From positions 57,572-121,571 of the forward strand of contig NZ_FRAD01000010.1 of the NCBI RefSeq assembly GCF_900142225.1: a stretch of 64,000 bases of DNA, written 5' to 3'. Origin of the DNA: Hathewaya proteolytica DSM 3090. Lineage in GTDB: Bacteria; Bacillota; Clostridia; Clostridiales; Clostridiaceae. The notes under the pieces are model-generated. The model had not been told where the DNA came from. It saw only the letters and a program-made list of their open reading frames with translations, and made no database searches. Position numbers and translations under genes: made by a program. Within the stretch, counting starts at the first letter, position 1, and every line of letters begins with the position of its first letter. This document shows, piece by piece, positions 1-7,601 of the stretch.

Positions 1-10
1 GGAATTTTAA

Positions 11-1399
11 ATGAAAAATAAACAGATACCAGTAAATCAAAATGAAGAATACGAGTTAAGCATTGGAAATATGGGCTTTCAGGGTGAAGGAGTGGCTAGA
101 ATAGACAACTATGCCATATTTGTCCCAGGGGCCATAGCTGGTGAGAATGTAAAAGCTATTATAACAAGATGCGAGAAAAAATATGGCTTTGCAAAGCTTA
201 CGAATGTAATTAAACCATCTCCAAGCAGAAAAGTACCAAAGTGTCCAGTTTACAGCCAGTGTGGCGGCTGCAATCTGCAGCATATGTCTTACAGAATGCA
301 GCTAGAGTACAAAAAGGACAGAGTAATAGAATGTCTTTCTAGAATAGCCAAAATAGACGGCGTGATTATACATAATACCATAGGAATGGATGAGCCATTT
401 GGTTATAGAAATAAAGTTCAACTTCCAGTGGGTGTTAGTGACAAGGGTAAGGGCTCCGTTGCTATAGGTTTCTATGCACCAGGAAGTCACCACATCATCG
501 ACACTGATGTATGCTACATCCAGGATGAAACAGCAGATGAAGTAGTTCGCATACTTAGAAATTGGATGAAAAAATACAATATAGAGCCATACAATGAGGC
601 CACAGGCGAAGGAACCATAAGACACATCATGATTCGCAATGGATTCAAAACAAAAGAAGTAATGGTTGTCCTTGTATCTAAGAAAGACAAAGTACCTCAT
701 GTAGAGGAGTTTGTAGAAACCATTAAAACAACTATAACTGGCATAAAAAGCATAGTACTAAACATAAACGGAAGAAAGACCAATACAATTCTTGGTCAGA
801 AAAACATCACCCTTTGGGGCAATGACTACATATGTGATTATATTGACAAATTTAAGTTCAACATATCACCACTATCTTTCTTCCAGATAAATCCCGTTCA
901 AACAGAAAAGCTATACGCCAAAGCCCTAGAATACGCAGATTTATCTAGCAACGATATAGTCTTCGATGCTTATTGTGGAACAGGCTCTATTTCACTATTC
1001 TTATCCCAAAAGGCAAAGAAAGTCTATGGTGTGGAACTTGTACCAGAGGCCATAGAAGATGCCAAAAAAAATGCAAAACAAAACAACATAAAGAATGCTG
1101 AATTCATCGTAGGAAAATCCGAAGAAGAAATCCCTAAATTAATTGAAAAAGGCATAATTCCGGATGTGGTAGTAGTAGATCCACCACGCAAAGGCTGCGA
1201 TGCAGCACTGCTAAACTCCATAGCAGAAGCATCACCAAAGAAAATAGTCTACGTATCCTGTGACCCAGCTACCTTATCAAGAGACCTAGGAATCCTTACA
1301 AACTTGAACTACAAAGTCATGGAAGTCCAGCCAGTAGACATGTTCCCAATGACAAGCCACGTTGAGTGTGTTGTCTTGATGTCAAGGGTTGAGAAATAA
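11..1399 (+). CDS. rlmD: 23S rRNA (uracil-5-)-methyltransferase RlmD/RumA
   Basis: SAM-dependent methylation of a uracil in 23S rRNA (RumA/TrmA family), 462 residues, normal family length. An N-terminal TRAM-like segment is followed by the iron-sulfur cluster cysteines C78, C84, C87 (CPVYSQCGGC) and C168. The SAM motif FDAYCGTGS lies near residue 318, then VVDPPRKGC, and the catalytic-Cys motif YVSCDPATLSRD near residue 417. It is the only clear host housekeeping gene on the left. The last 14 codons (SHVECVVLMSRVEK) probably come from the prophage, because an alternative rlmD 3' end survives at 56278-56322. The start ATG at 11 has only a short visible upstream. Confidence 0.95.
   Translation: MKNKQIPVNQNEEYELSIGNMGFQGEGVARIDNYAIFVPGAIAGENVKAIITRCEKKYGFAKLTNVIKPSPSRKVPKCPVYSQCGGCNLQHMSYRMQLEYKKDRVIECLSRIAKIDGVIIHNTIGMDEPFGYRNKVQLPVGVSDKGKGSVAIGFYAPGSHHIIDTDVCYIQDETADEVVRILRNWMKKYNIEPYNEATGEGTIRHIMIRNGFKTKEVMVVLVSKKDKVPHVEEFVETIKTTITGIKSIVLNINGRKTNTILGQKNITLWGNDYICDYIDKFKFNISPLSFFQINPVQTEKLYAKALEYADLSSNDIVFDAYCGTGSISLFLSQKAKKVYGVELVPEAIEDAKKNAKQNNIKNAEFIVGKSEEEIPKLIEKGIIPDVVVVDPPRKGCDAALLNSIAEASPKKIVYVSCDPATLSRDLGILTNLNYKVMEVQPVDMFPMTSHVECVVLMSRVEK
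1355..1368 (+). other. attL core region within rlmD
   Basis: The segment AGCCACGTTGAGTG codes SHVE(C) at the C-terminus of RlmD and resembles 56278-56291, which codes the same residues followed by a different tail. With large serine recombinases only a few core bases must match; the rest of the similarity would reflect phage-carried sequence that restores the host gene. Inferred from the paired sequences. Confidence 0.7.
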
Positions 1400-1424
1400 A
1401 GTCTATTCAAAGTACTGATAAATA

Positions 1425-1500
1425 AAGGATTTCCGAGGTTGGAAGATTTTCTGTCTGATGTCTGGCAGTGCCTTTCAATCTTGAAAATCCTTGTTTTTGT
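1425..1500 (+). terminator. Long imperfect hairpin after rlmD, likely terminator
   Basis: Left arm 1425-1445 pairs with right arm 1472-1492 over 21 positions, with three G-T pairs and one mismatch, and is followed by a T-rich run (GTTTTTG). It lies just beyond the rlmD stop and would separate rlmD from the element's left module. The stretch 1400-1721 holds no gene; besides this hairpin it has a small perfect hairpin (GCTGCT/AGCAGC, 1643-1658) and the promoter at 1676-1704. Confidence 0.6.
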
Positions 1501-1675
1501 TTATTGAGGAAACAGGTCGACTGTAATAAAGTGCGTGGGGTTGAGTTGACAGATTAGATAACTTCATAGGGTTGTGGAGATAGAATAGATGTGGTCTGGG
1601 TATAGGAGAAGAGCTGTGCATTAAATTGAAAATTACTACATTGCTGCTTTTGAGCAGCGTTTAAGTAAGATGTTC

Positions 1676-1704
1676 TTGACAAAAGGCAGCGAAGGTGATA
1701 TGAT
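1676..1704 (+). promoter_or_regulatory. Sigma-A type promoter for the HTH/cytosine methyltransferase pair
   Basis: TTGACA (1676-1681), 17-nt spacer, TATGAT (1699-1704), followed by a GAGGTGAGAGG ribosome binding site before the ATG at 1722. The start codon is only about 10-12 bases from the predicted transcription start, so the mRNA leader is very short. Confidence 0.75.
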
Positions 1705-1721
1705 GATGCAGAGGTGAGAGG

Positions 1722-2075
1722 ATGCCTGAGATAGGACAAATGATTAAAAGTCGTCGAGAAGCCATGGGGCTTTCTCTTAAAAAGTTAGCAATTGCTTGTG
1801 GCTCAAGCGACAGTGAAATAATGAAAATTGAGAACGGAACTAGAAAAAACCCTAATTGGGCAACATTATGTGAAATCGCACGTGCTTTAAATTTTCACCC
1901 GTTTGAAATATTGTTAGCCGCAGGTTATATATCAGAAAATGATATGCATCCCAATTGCCAGATTCATGGTTTAGAAAACTTAGATGATGACGGGGTAGCA
2001 ATGGTGCAATTGTTCATAGATTTTTTGACTATGCGGAACGGTAATAAAATTGGTATTTCAAAGGAGGGAGAGTGA
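1722..2075 (+). CDS. XRE-family helix-turn-helix regulator of the methyltransferase
   Basis: 117-residue protein with an N-terminal Cro/CI-type HTH (about residues 5-60: IGQMIKSRREAMGLSLKKLA, then the SDSEIMKIENG recognition region). The C-terminal tail is acidic and has no domain I recognise. It is the first gene after a strong promoter, and its 3' end carries the ribosome binding site of the methyltransferase that starts 5 bases after its stop. By analogy with controller proteins of type II restriction systems it may set methyltransferase expression; this is inference from position. It could instead act as a repressor of the element. Confidence 0.8.
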   Translation: MPEIGQMIKSRREAMGLSLKKLAIACGSSDSEIMKIENGTRKNPNWATLCEIARALNFHPFEILLAAGYISENDMHPNCQIHGLENLDDDGVAMVQLFIDFLTMRNGNKIGISKEGE

Positions 2076-2079
2076 TATT

Positions 2080-3132
2080 ATGATATTTAGATTAGGTGAA
2101 TTATTTTGCGGCCCAGGTGGGATCGCTTGGGGTGCAATGAATGCTAGTATTGAAGATCCAAACTTTGCGATTGTACATCAGTGGGCAAATGACTATGACG
2201 CAGATACCTGTGAAACATATAGATTAAATATCTGTCCTGATACTCCTAATACTGTTTACCATGCGGATATTCGCAAATTCGATATGTCTAAACTAGCCCC
2301 GATTGATGCACTGGCATTTGGTTTCCCATGCAATGACTATAGTGTTGTTGGTGAGCAAAAAGGTATGGACGGGGTATTCGGTCCCTTGTATTCGTATGGT
2401 GTCAAAGCTCTAAAACTGTTTAAACCCAAGTGGTTTTTAGCAGAAAATGTTGGAGGACTTAGAAATGCAAATGATGGGAAAGCCTTCACTAAGATTCTCA
2501 AGGAACTGAGGGAAGCTGGCTATACAATTACACCTCATCTCTACAAGTTTGAGGAATACGGAGTCCCTCAAGCGAGGCACCGTTTGATTATCGTTGGCAT
2601 ACGGGATGACATCGATGTTGAATTTAAAGTCCCATCGACAGCACCCTATGTCGGAATCGATAATACTTGCAAAAATGCAATAGAAAATCCCCCTATTCCA
2701 GAGGATGCATATAATAATGAATTGACAAGACAATCCGAAACTGTTGTTAGAAGGTTGCAGCATATTCTACCTGGACAAAATGCATTTACGGCAGACCTTC
2801 CAGAAGATTTGCGACTTAATATTAGAGGAGCAAAAATAAGTCAAATATATAAGAGGCTCGATCCAACTAAGCCTTCCTATACGGTTACGGGAAGCGGTGG
2901 TGGAGGAACACATATCTACCATTGGGAAGAACCACGAGCATTGACTAACAGAGAGCGGGCAAGATTACAGACTTTCCCTGATGCTTATAGATTCGTAGGA
3001 AGTAAAGAGAGTGTACGCAAACAAATAGGAATGGCAGTACCTTGTCAGGGTGCAAAAATCATTTTTGAGGCAATATTGAAGTGTTTTGCTGGAATTGAAT
3101 ATGAGAGCGTAGAGCCAAGTATTAAAGAATGA
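2080..3132 (+). CDS. DNA (cytosine-5-)-methyltransferase
   Basis: 350-residue C5 cytosine methyltransferase. Motif I reads LGELFCGPGGIAWGA; the catalytic PC motif (IV) is FGFPCNDYSVVGEQKG; the ENV motif is LAENVGGL; motif VIII is QARHRLIIVG; motif X is near RKQIGMAVPCQGAK. The ATG at 2080 is chosen because AAGGAGGGAG lies at 2061-2070; an upstream ATG in the same frame at 2050 falls inside the preceding gene. It is convergent with the PLD/Z1/PLD operon across a shared terminator, so it is the likely protective methyltransferase of a restriction-type module. Target sequence unknown. Confidence 0.9.
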   Translation: MIFRLGELFCGPGGIAWGAMNASIEDPNFAIVHQWANDYDADTCETYRLNICPDTPNTVYHADIRKFDMSKLAPIDALAFGFPCNDYSVVGEQKGMDGVFGPLYSYGVKALKLFKPKWFLAENVGGLRNANDGKAFTKILKELREAGYTITPHLYKFEEYGVPQARHRLIIVGIRDDIDVEFKVPSTAPYVGIDNTCKNAIENPPIPEDAYNNELTRQSETVVRRLQHILPGQNAFTADLPEDLRLNIRGAKISQIYKRLDPTKPSYTVTGSGGGGTHIYHWEEPRALTNRERARLQTFPDAYRFVGSKESVRKQIGMAVPCQGAKIIFEAILKCFAGIEYESVEPSIKE

Positions 3133-3133
3133 A

Positions 3134-3172
3134 AAAGCAGTTACTTTGTAGAGAAGGCAAAGTAACTGCTTT
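3134..3172. terminator. Bidirectional terminator between the two arms of the defence module
   Basis: Perfect 15-bp inverted repeat: AAAGCAGTTACTTTG at 3134-3148 and CAAAGTAACTGCTTT at 3158-3172, with a 9-base loop. It sits between the stop of the methyltransferase (+) and the stop of the PLD-like gene (-), with A/T runs on both sides, as expected for a terminator shared by convergent operons. Confidence 0.85.
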
Positions 3173-3174
3173 GT

Positions 3175-4131
3175 TTATACATGGAAATCCATAAAGTACT
3201 GCTCATCGTCGATTTTGTAAAAGGTAACATCTGTTCTTCCATAGTTTAGTAAATCTTGTTTTGTTACGAACGCACCATTTCCAAGACCTAAACGGTTTCG
3301 GAAGTATTCTCCGAGTTGAGCGTTGCTAAGAGGTGTTGTAATTGCTTTGTCGTTTTGTTGCTCAACTCTTAGGAGAAGAGTATGACCGTCGTCTGTAATA
3401 ACAGTAAAGTGTTGTTTATTTAACGGGAAGAAACCGCTTCTTGCAATTTTTGCAGGAAGATGTATATAAGCTTCGTTTTTGTTTCTGCCCTTTCGTTGTC
3501 CCCAATTTAATCCGGATTTTTCTCCAACTTCAGCCTTATTTGTGAGAAGCGATAGAGTCGTAGAAGTAATATCCTCGCCAGCCAAAGTGGTTAGAGGCTT
3601 GTTTTCAGCATCAAGAATTTGATGTGTTGGACGGAGAACGATATGGTCTTCGACCTCTGCATGGTTACAATAAATTGAGTTTGCTTCAACTTCTTCATAA
3701 AACTTATAAGCTTCTTTAGGATCACAGCATACAACTATTTCTTTTCTGGATTGGATAAATGCATTCTGCACAAAATCAGCTGAACCTGTATATGCCTGTA
3801 CTGGTGATTCTTCCTTTAGCCAAATGTATAAATTTGCGTGAACTGGAGGGTTTTCGCAAACATAACTACATGAAAAGCTATCCACTGCTTTTGGATATGT
3901 TTTGCCATGGAGTTCCATAAAGCCCTCATGTATAGGAACGCTTAATCCATCGTAAGGAACCATTCCAATAAGCAATGAAATATTTAGAGGGTGCATATTT
4001 TGTTCTTGAAAACTCTTAATAAGCCATGATGCCATATTAGGGGTAGCATATCCGCTTAATATTAATAAAGTGTCCGCTCCTTGGAGTGGAGGGGCAAATA
4101 AAATCCTTTTTGCTATGTTGTTGGTGAACAT
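3175..4131 (-). CDS. PLD/NgoFVII-like restriction protein with altered catalytic motif
   Basis: 318-residue protein resembling NgoFVII-type restriction endonucleases of the phospholipase D superfamily, with a C-terminal region resembling the B3-like DNA-recognition part (FFPLNKQHFTVITDDGHTLL). The expected HxK...GSxN motif reads HANLYIW...YTGSADF, so the catalytic lysine is replaced by asparagine (codon AAT) and GSxN by GSxD. It is the last gene of the operon, 14 bases after the Z1 gene, and its stop abuts the shared terminator. It may be a non-catalytic recognition partner of the intact PLD protein at 6017-7165. That role is inference. Confidence 0.75.
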   Translation of the reverse strand: MFTNNIAKRILFAPPLQGADTLLILSGYATPNMASWLIKSFQEQNMHPLNISLLIGMVPYDGLSVPIHEGFMELHGKTYPKAVDSFSCSYVCENPPVHANLYIWLKEESPVQAYTGSADFVQNAFIQSRKEIVVCCDPKEAYKFYEEVEANSIYCNHAEVEDHIVLRPTHQILDAENKPLTTLAGEDITSTTLSLLTNKAEVGEKSGLNWGQRKGRNKNEAYIHLPAKIARSGFFPLNKQHFTVITDDGHTLLLRVEQQNDKAITTPLSNAQLGEYFRNRLGLGNGAFVTKQDLLNYGRTDVTFYKIDDEQYFMDFHV

Positions 4132-4145
4132 CCATTCTTGCCCTC

Positions 4146-6005
4146 CTATGCTTCTTCTATATCATCCTCAGACACATCATAATACATTGTATCATGAGGA
4201 AGTTTAATATTCGGCACCCAGAGAGCTTTTCCACCCCACCCCTTAGTACCAGTTACTTGATACATGGTCAAAACTACTTTGTCATGGAAAGTGCCACCTA
4301 GTTTCCAGTCGTTCGGAGACAACAAGGCTCCTGTCCCTTGTGCAACATCTCTTCCTCTTCTGACAATCAAAATCCCCTGTCCAGCTGGTTGTTCTGAAAG
4401 CAGTGTATCAATGACAGAAAGGAATGCATCTAACTTGAAATCCGGGCTGGCAATAATGTGGGATAATATTTTCTTAATTAACCTCAAATTTACCTGGTAA
4501 TAAGGATCATCATCAGAGAAAGGCTCCAATAGTTTTGTTATATCATCTATGGTGTTATTATCTGGATAGAACGGATAATAGTTCGTTCCACCTGAAAGGA
4601 TATTGACTCGTTTGTTATCAATAACATTCCTACGAGTTGGATTCAATCCAATTGGATAATAAATTTTTATGTTTTCAATTCCTTGCTCTACTTGTGCGAT
4701 AATGGCATTATTAGTTGCGTTAATGTCCGCAAATAATTTATAGAGTTGTTCATCTATAAATATCTTCATCATGCCAGAGTCTCTGTCATAACCAAACATC
4801 CTACTATGTTGCCACATAGTATCCGCCTGGGGCTTTTTGCTGGTTCTTGTATAATAAATTGTCTGTAGCCCTGGAAAAGTTACGCCTCGGCCTAGAGTGT
4901 TTCCGCCTACGATAAAATTACAGCCTGTTGCATAATCTGGACTCTCAACATCTGTTTTTCCATTCATAACAAGAATTTTTATCCCTTTGTTTTCCAACAA
5001 ATCCTTAGTAGTTTTATAGATAACTTCAAAAGAAAGTTTCTCACTTTTGTTGGGTTCTAAAGAATCATAGTGGGTTTGTAATTCTGTGATGAATTCGGTA
5101 TTGATATGCTCCATACACCAATCTAGTTCCTTTGCGACATCGTCAGCAAAACGCTGGTGGACATTTTGTCGTACGCTCGGATGTAGAAGGCAATTTGATA
5201 CTTTTCCTTTTGATGCTAAAATCTGAGCAGATACAGCAAGGTGGCGTATAACAACACTTCGTGTCGGTCGTTTGATTGTTTCAAGAAAATCAATGCATTC
5301 AGGTTTACCGCTTGTTGGAAAGAAAAAGTCTCCACCTAAATATCCATCCCCTGGATGGAAGTAGTATGTAAAATATGGATGCCAACCAGACGCAAGGGTC
5401 TGTAATAAGATTGCTTGAGGCGTACCTGTAACCTGTAGGTATAAGCTACTTGATGCTCCATTTTTTATAGAATCCAGATATCTATTAATTGATGACTGAC
5501 TATTACGGTTTATTAGAGTATTTAAGGAAGCCGCATCCGCCTCATCATCAACGATGAATAGAGGGTTGCCCTTCATAAAGCCTGTAGAATTAAATACATT
5601 TGCCCACAATCTTAGTACTCTTGCATTTTTCTTTAGAACGACAATGGCTGGCTTAACAAGGCTATTTTCAATAAATAAGCCTGAGTCGTTTTCGCCACAA
5701 ATACAGAAGCCGTCTAAGTCGTCTCTAACTCGATCTAAGGTTTGTTGTTGCAAGACAACATTGTCTGTTGTGAGTAAGATGAATGCGGGAAATCCTAAAT
5801 CTGCAGCTTTGCACATAACGCCAAACATTTGACCAGTTTTTCCAGATTGCACATTACCAAACAACAAGCCAATCTCATGACTTATAAATGAAAAATTGCG
5901 AATATGTTGATTGCCAATATCTTCAGCTGTTTTGGAAATGGACTCAGCTAATTTTTCGTTACCTCGCTCTTTTATTTTTTCCAAGTATTTTTTTAAATAT
6001 TGCAT
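4146..6005 (-). CDS. Z1-domain ATPase of restriction-like module
   Basis: About 619 residues. An N-terminal P-loop reads FGNVQSGKTGQMFG, with a DEAD-like acidic motif FIVDDEADAASL and a helicase-like motif VTGTPQAILLQ. A later segment, VGGNTLGRGVTFPGLQT, and TMWQHSRMFGYDR match superfamily 2-like Z1 proteins (PF10593) found in restriction loci. The ATG at 6005 has GAGAGGTG about 6 bases upstream and is preferred over the ATG at 6020, which overlaps the stop of the upstream gene. Likely an NTP-driven translocase or loader for the two PLD proteins; substrate unknown. Confidence 0.8.
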   Translation of the reverse strand: MQYLKKYLEKIKERGNEKLAESISKTAEDIGNQHIRNFSFISHEIGLLFGNVQSGKTGQMFGVMCKAADLGFPAFILLTTDNVVLQQQTLDRVRDDLDGFCICGENDSGLFIENSLVKPAIVVLKKNARVLRLWANVFNSTGFMKGNPLFIVDDEADAASLNTLINRNSQSSINRYLDSIKNGASSSLYLQVTGTPQAILLQTLASGWHPYFTYYFHPGDGYLGGDFFFPTSGKPECIDFLETIKRPTRSVVIRHLAVSAQILASKGKVSNCLLHPSVRQNVHQRFADDVAKELDWCMEHINTEFITELQTHYDSLEPNKSEKLSFEVIYKTTKDLLENKGIKILVMNGKTDVESPDYATGCNFIVGGNTLGRGVTFPGLQTIYYTRTSKKPQADTMWQHSRMFGYDRDSGMMKIFIDEQLYKLFADINATNNAIIAQVEQGIENIKIYYPIGLNPTRRNVIDNKRVNILSGGTNYYPFYPDNNTIDDITKLLEPFSDDDPYYQVNLRLIKKILSHIIASPDFKLDAFLSVIDTLLSEQPAGQGILIVRRGRDVAQGTGALLSPNDWKLGGTFHDKVVLTMYQVTGTKGWGGKALWVPNIKLPHDTMYYDVSEDDIEEA

Positions 6006-6016
6006 TGATACACCTC

Positions 6017-7165
6017 TCATTCGTTAGTAATTGTTTCAAACGATAAAACCCACACATCAAGCTCGGTGCCATCTTCGTCCAATGCTTTCTGATCTGTTTT
6101 TGAAAGTACAAGGCTATCGCAACCGTATGCTTGTAACATTTCTTTCGTAATCATTCCCTCACGATCAGTATCAGCTTGGGTGTCATTAACTGGTGTTACT
6201 AAACCTGCTGCTGCAAGTCTACCTTTAATCCAACGACCAAGAATGAGTTCATCGCCAACAGCACTGAATTGTTTATTGCCATCGCTTGTGGTATGAGCTT
6301 TAAACCAATAGCCATCATCGGTTACAACAAAAAAAGGCTTGTTTTTTTCAGGGTAACCTTCTGAACGAGTTATCGCTTTGCTAACAGTCAATTGAGTTTC
6401 GTACCAATCACGGGATTTCCTTTTACTTCGTGGTGCGGCATAGCTAACATTTATATTTGACTTTGTGAAATGCTTACCATCGTCCATATGCCGCTCATCG
6501 TAAGCAGGAACTTTTAATGGCAGTACAAAAGAAACGTCTGTTTTATGCTGTTCATAAAGCTGTACACCAGTTTGGGGAATCTGTGTTACCGTATCAATGC
6601 CACTAAGTGATGTGTTAACTTCCCTGACTATTGGCATTCCTATAATGTTAGCAATATTACCAGAGCAGTTCTGAGCCTTTAGCTTCTCTAAAAATTCAGC
6701 AATTTCTTTACATTCAGTAGCATCATCAGTAACCGATGAGATTTCATATTGCCTACGGTTATTAGCATCTAATTTGATTACACCTAAGTTTGCGGAACCA
6801 ATAATAGCAGAAAAAGGTTGCCCATCTTTATAAAAGCAGTATACTTTTCCATGATATTTGAATGCTTTTACGATCTTAATTTCACCTATACCAGTCTCTG
6901 TCCATTTTTTGTTGATTTCTAAAGCAGTATTATATGATCCTTCTGGCATTCCTTCGATGAAGTACATTCCAATGGTAAGGCATATACTAGATATATTATG
7001 CTCTTCGACCAGATTGTCGAGTTCTTCCAAGGCAGCACGAGAAATATATCCAACCGCAATTTCAACACGGTCTGATTTTGCAATTTGCTCGTTAAAACAA
7101 TTTATAATTGTTTGTTGACCCTCTGATGTTCCAAGAGGTAGGATGTTTGAATATAACAGTTTCAT
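6017..7165 (-). CDS. PLD/NgoFVII-like restriction endonuclease with intact HxK motif
   Basis: 382-residue protein. The phospholipase D-type catalytic signature is intact: YHGKVYCFYKDGQPF followed by AIIGSANLG (HxK ... GSxN). The C-terminal part (PFFVVTDDGYWFKAHTTSDG onward) parallels the C-terminal region of the 3175-4131 product, so the two are probably diverged paralogues. The ATG at 7165 is chosen because AAAGGAG lies 7 bases upstream and because a longer start would overlap the preceding HTH gene. Members of this family cut DNA without metal and act as dimers; pairing with its altered paralogue is inference. Confidence 0.8.
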   Translation of the reverse strand: MKLLYSNILPLGTSEGQQTIINCFNEQIAKSDRVEIAVGYISRAALEELDNLVEEHNISSICLTIGMYFIEGMPEGSYNTALEINKKWTETGIGEIKIVKAFKYHGKVYCFYKDGQPFSAIIGSANLGVIKLDANNRRQYEISSVTDDATECKEIAEFLEKLKAQNCSGNIANIIGMPIVREVNTSLSGIDTVTQIPQTGVQLYEQHKTDVSFVLPLKVPAYDERHMDDGKHFTKSNINVSYAAPRSKRKSRDWYETQLTVSKAITRSEGYPEKNKPFFVVTDDGYWFKAHTTSDGNKQFSAVGDELILGRWIKGRLAAAGLVTPVNDTQADTDREGMITKEMLQAYGCDSLVLSKTDQKALDEDGTELDVWVLSFETITNE

Positions 7166-7169
7166 TAGC

Positions 7170-7400
7170 TCACTCCTTTGTTTTTGGTGGGGTTTCTGTA
7201 GTTTTTTCAATCTCCATAATATCTGAAATATCGCAGTTAAGCGCCTTACATACTTTTATTAAAATGTCAGTATTAACATTTTCATTTTTTCCAAGCTTAG
7301 CCATTGAAGCTGTACTAATACCAGCTGCTTCTCTTAAGTCCTTTTTTTTCATATCTCTATCAATAAGAAGTTTCCATAGTTTTTTATAACTTATGGACAT
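7170..7400 (-). CDS. Small HTH (YozG/XRE-type) regulator heading the PLD-Z1 operon
   Basis: 76-residue Cro/CI-type HTH protein: SYKKLWKLLIDRDMKKKDLR then AGISTASMAKLGKNENVNTD, with a short polar tail. It is the first gene of the minus-strand operon, its stop lies 5 bases before the next start, and GAGGTGAT precedes its ATG at 7400. An imperfect palindrome at 7414-7431 directly upstream is a plausible binding site, suggesting autoregulation. HTH proteins of this small type often accompany restriction modules. Confidence 0.8.
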   Translation of the reverse strand: MSISYKKLWKLLIDRDMKKKDLREAAGISTASMAKLGKNENVNTDILIKVCKALNCDISDIMEIEKTTETPPKTKE

Positions 7401-7413
7401 AATATCACCTCGC

Positions 7414-7431
7414 CTTAGTACCTAGCCTAAG
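7414..7431. promoter_or_regulatory. Inverted repeat upstream of the HTH/PLD/Z1 operon
   Basis: CTTAG (7414-7418) and CTAAG (7427-7431) flank TACCTAGC, immediately upstream of the ribosome binding site of the minus-strand HTH gene. A short imperfect operator-like palindrome; role is inferred. Confidence 0.4.
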
Positions 7432-7498
7432 TTAATAAATAAAGTTTATCACAAAGTTAGCGAAGCAACAATTAAAATTCGCAAACGTAAAATAAATG

Positions 7499-7526
7499 TT
7501 GAGGCAATCAAAATACATGTTATAAT
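7499..7526 (+). promoter_or_regulatory. Promoter for the metallopeptidase gene
   Basis: TTGAGG (7499-7504), 16-nt spacer, TATAAT (7521-7526), about 75 bases before the TTG start at 7602. It points away from the PLD/Z1 operon, so 7401-7601 is a divergent control region. Confidence 0.6.
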
Positions 7527-7601
7527 TTACCTATGAACTAATGTTTGAATAGTAAAAATCCTTAAAGATATTAATTTCATATGGGGTGAGGAGGGAGTGC
7601 C

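Noticed and set aside
1024..1221. Antisense open frames across rlmD and many phage genes
   Set aside because: They lack ribosome binding sites, overlap well-supported genes and show no family signatures; they are shadows of coding sequence in the other frames.
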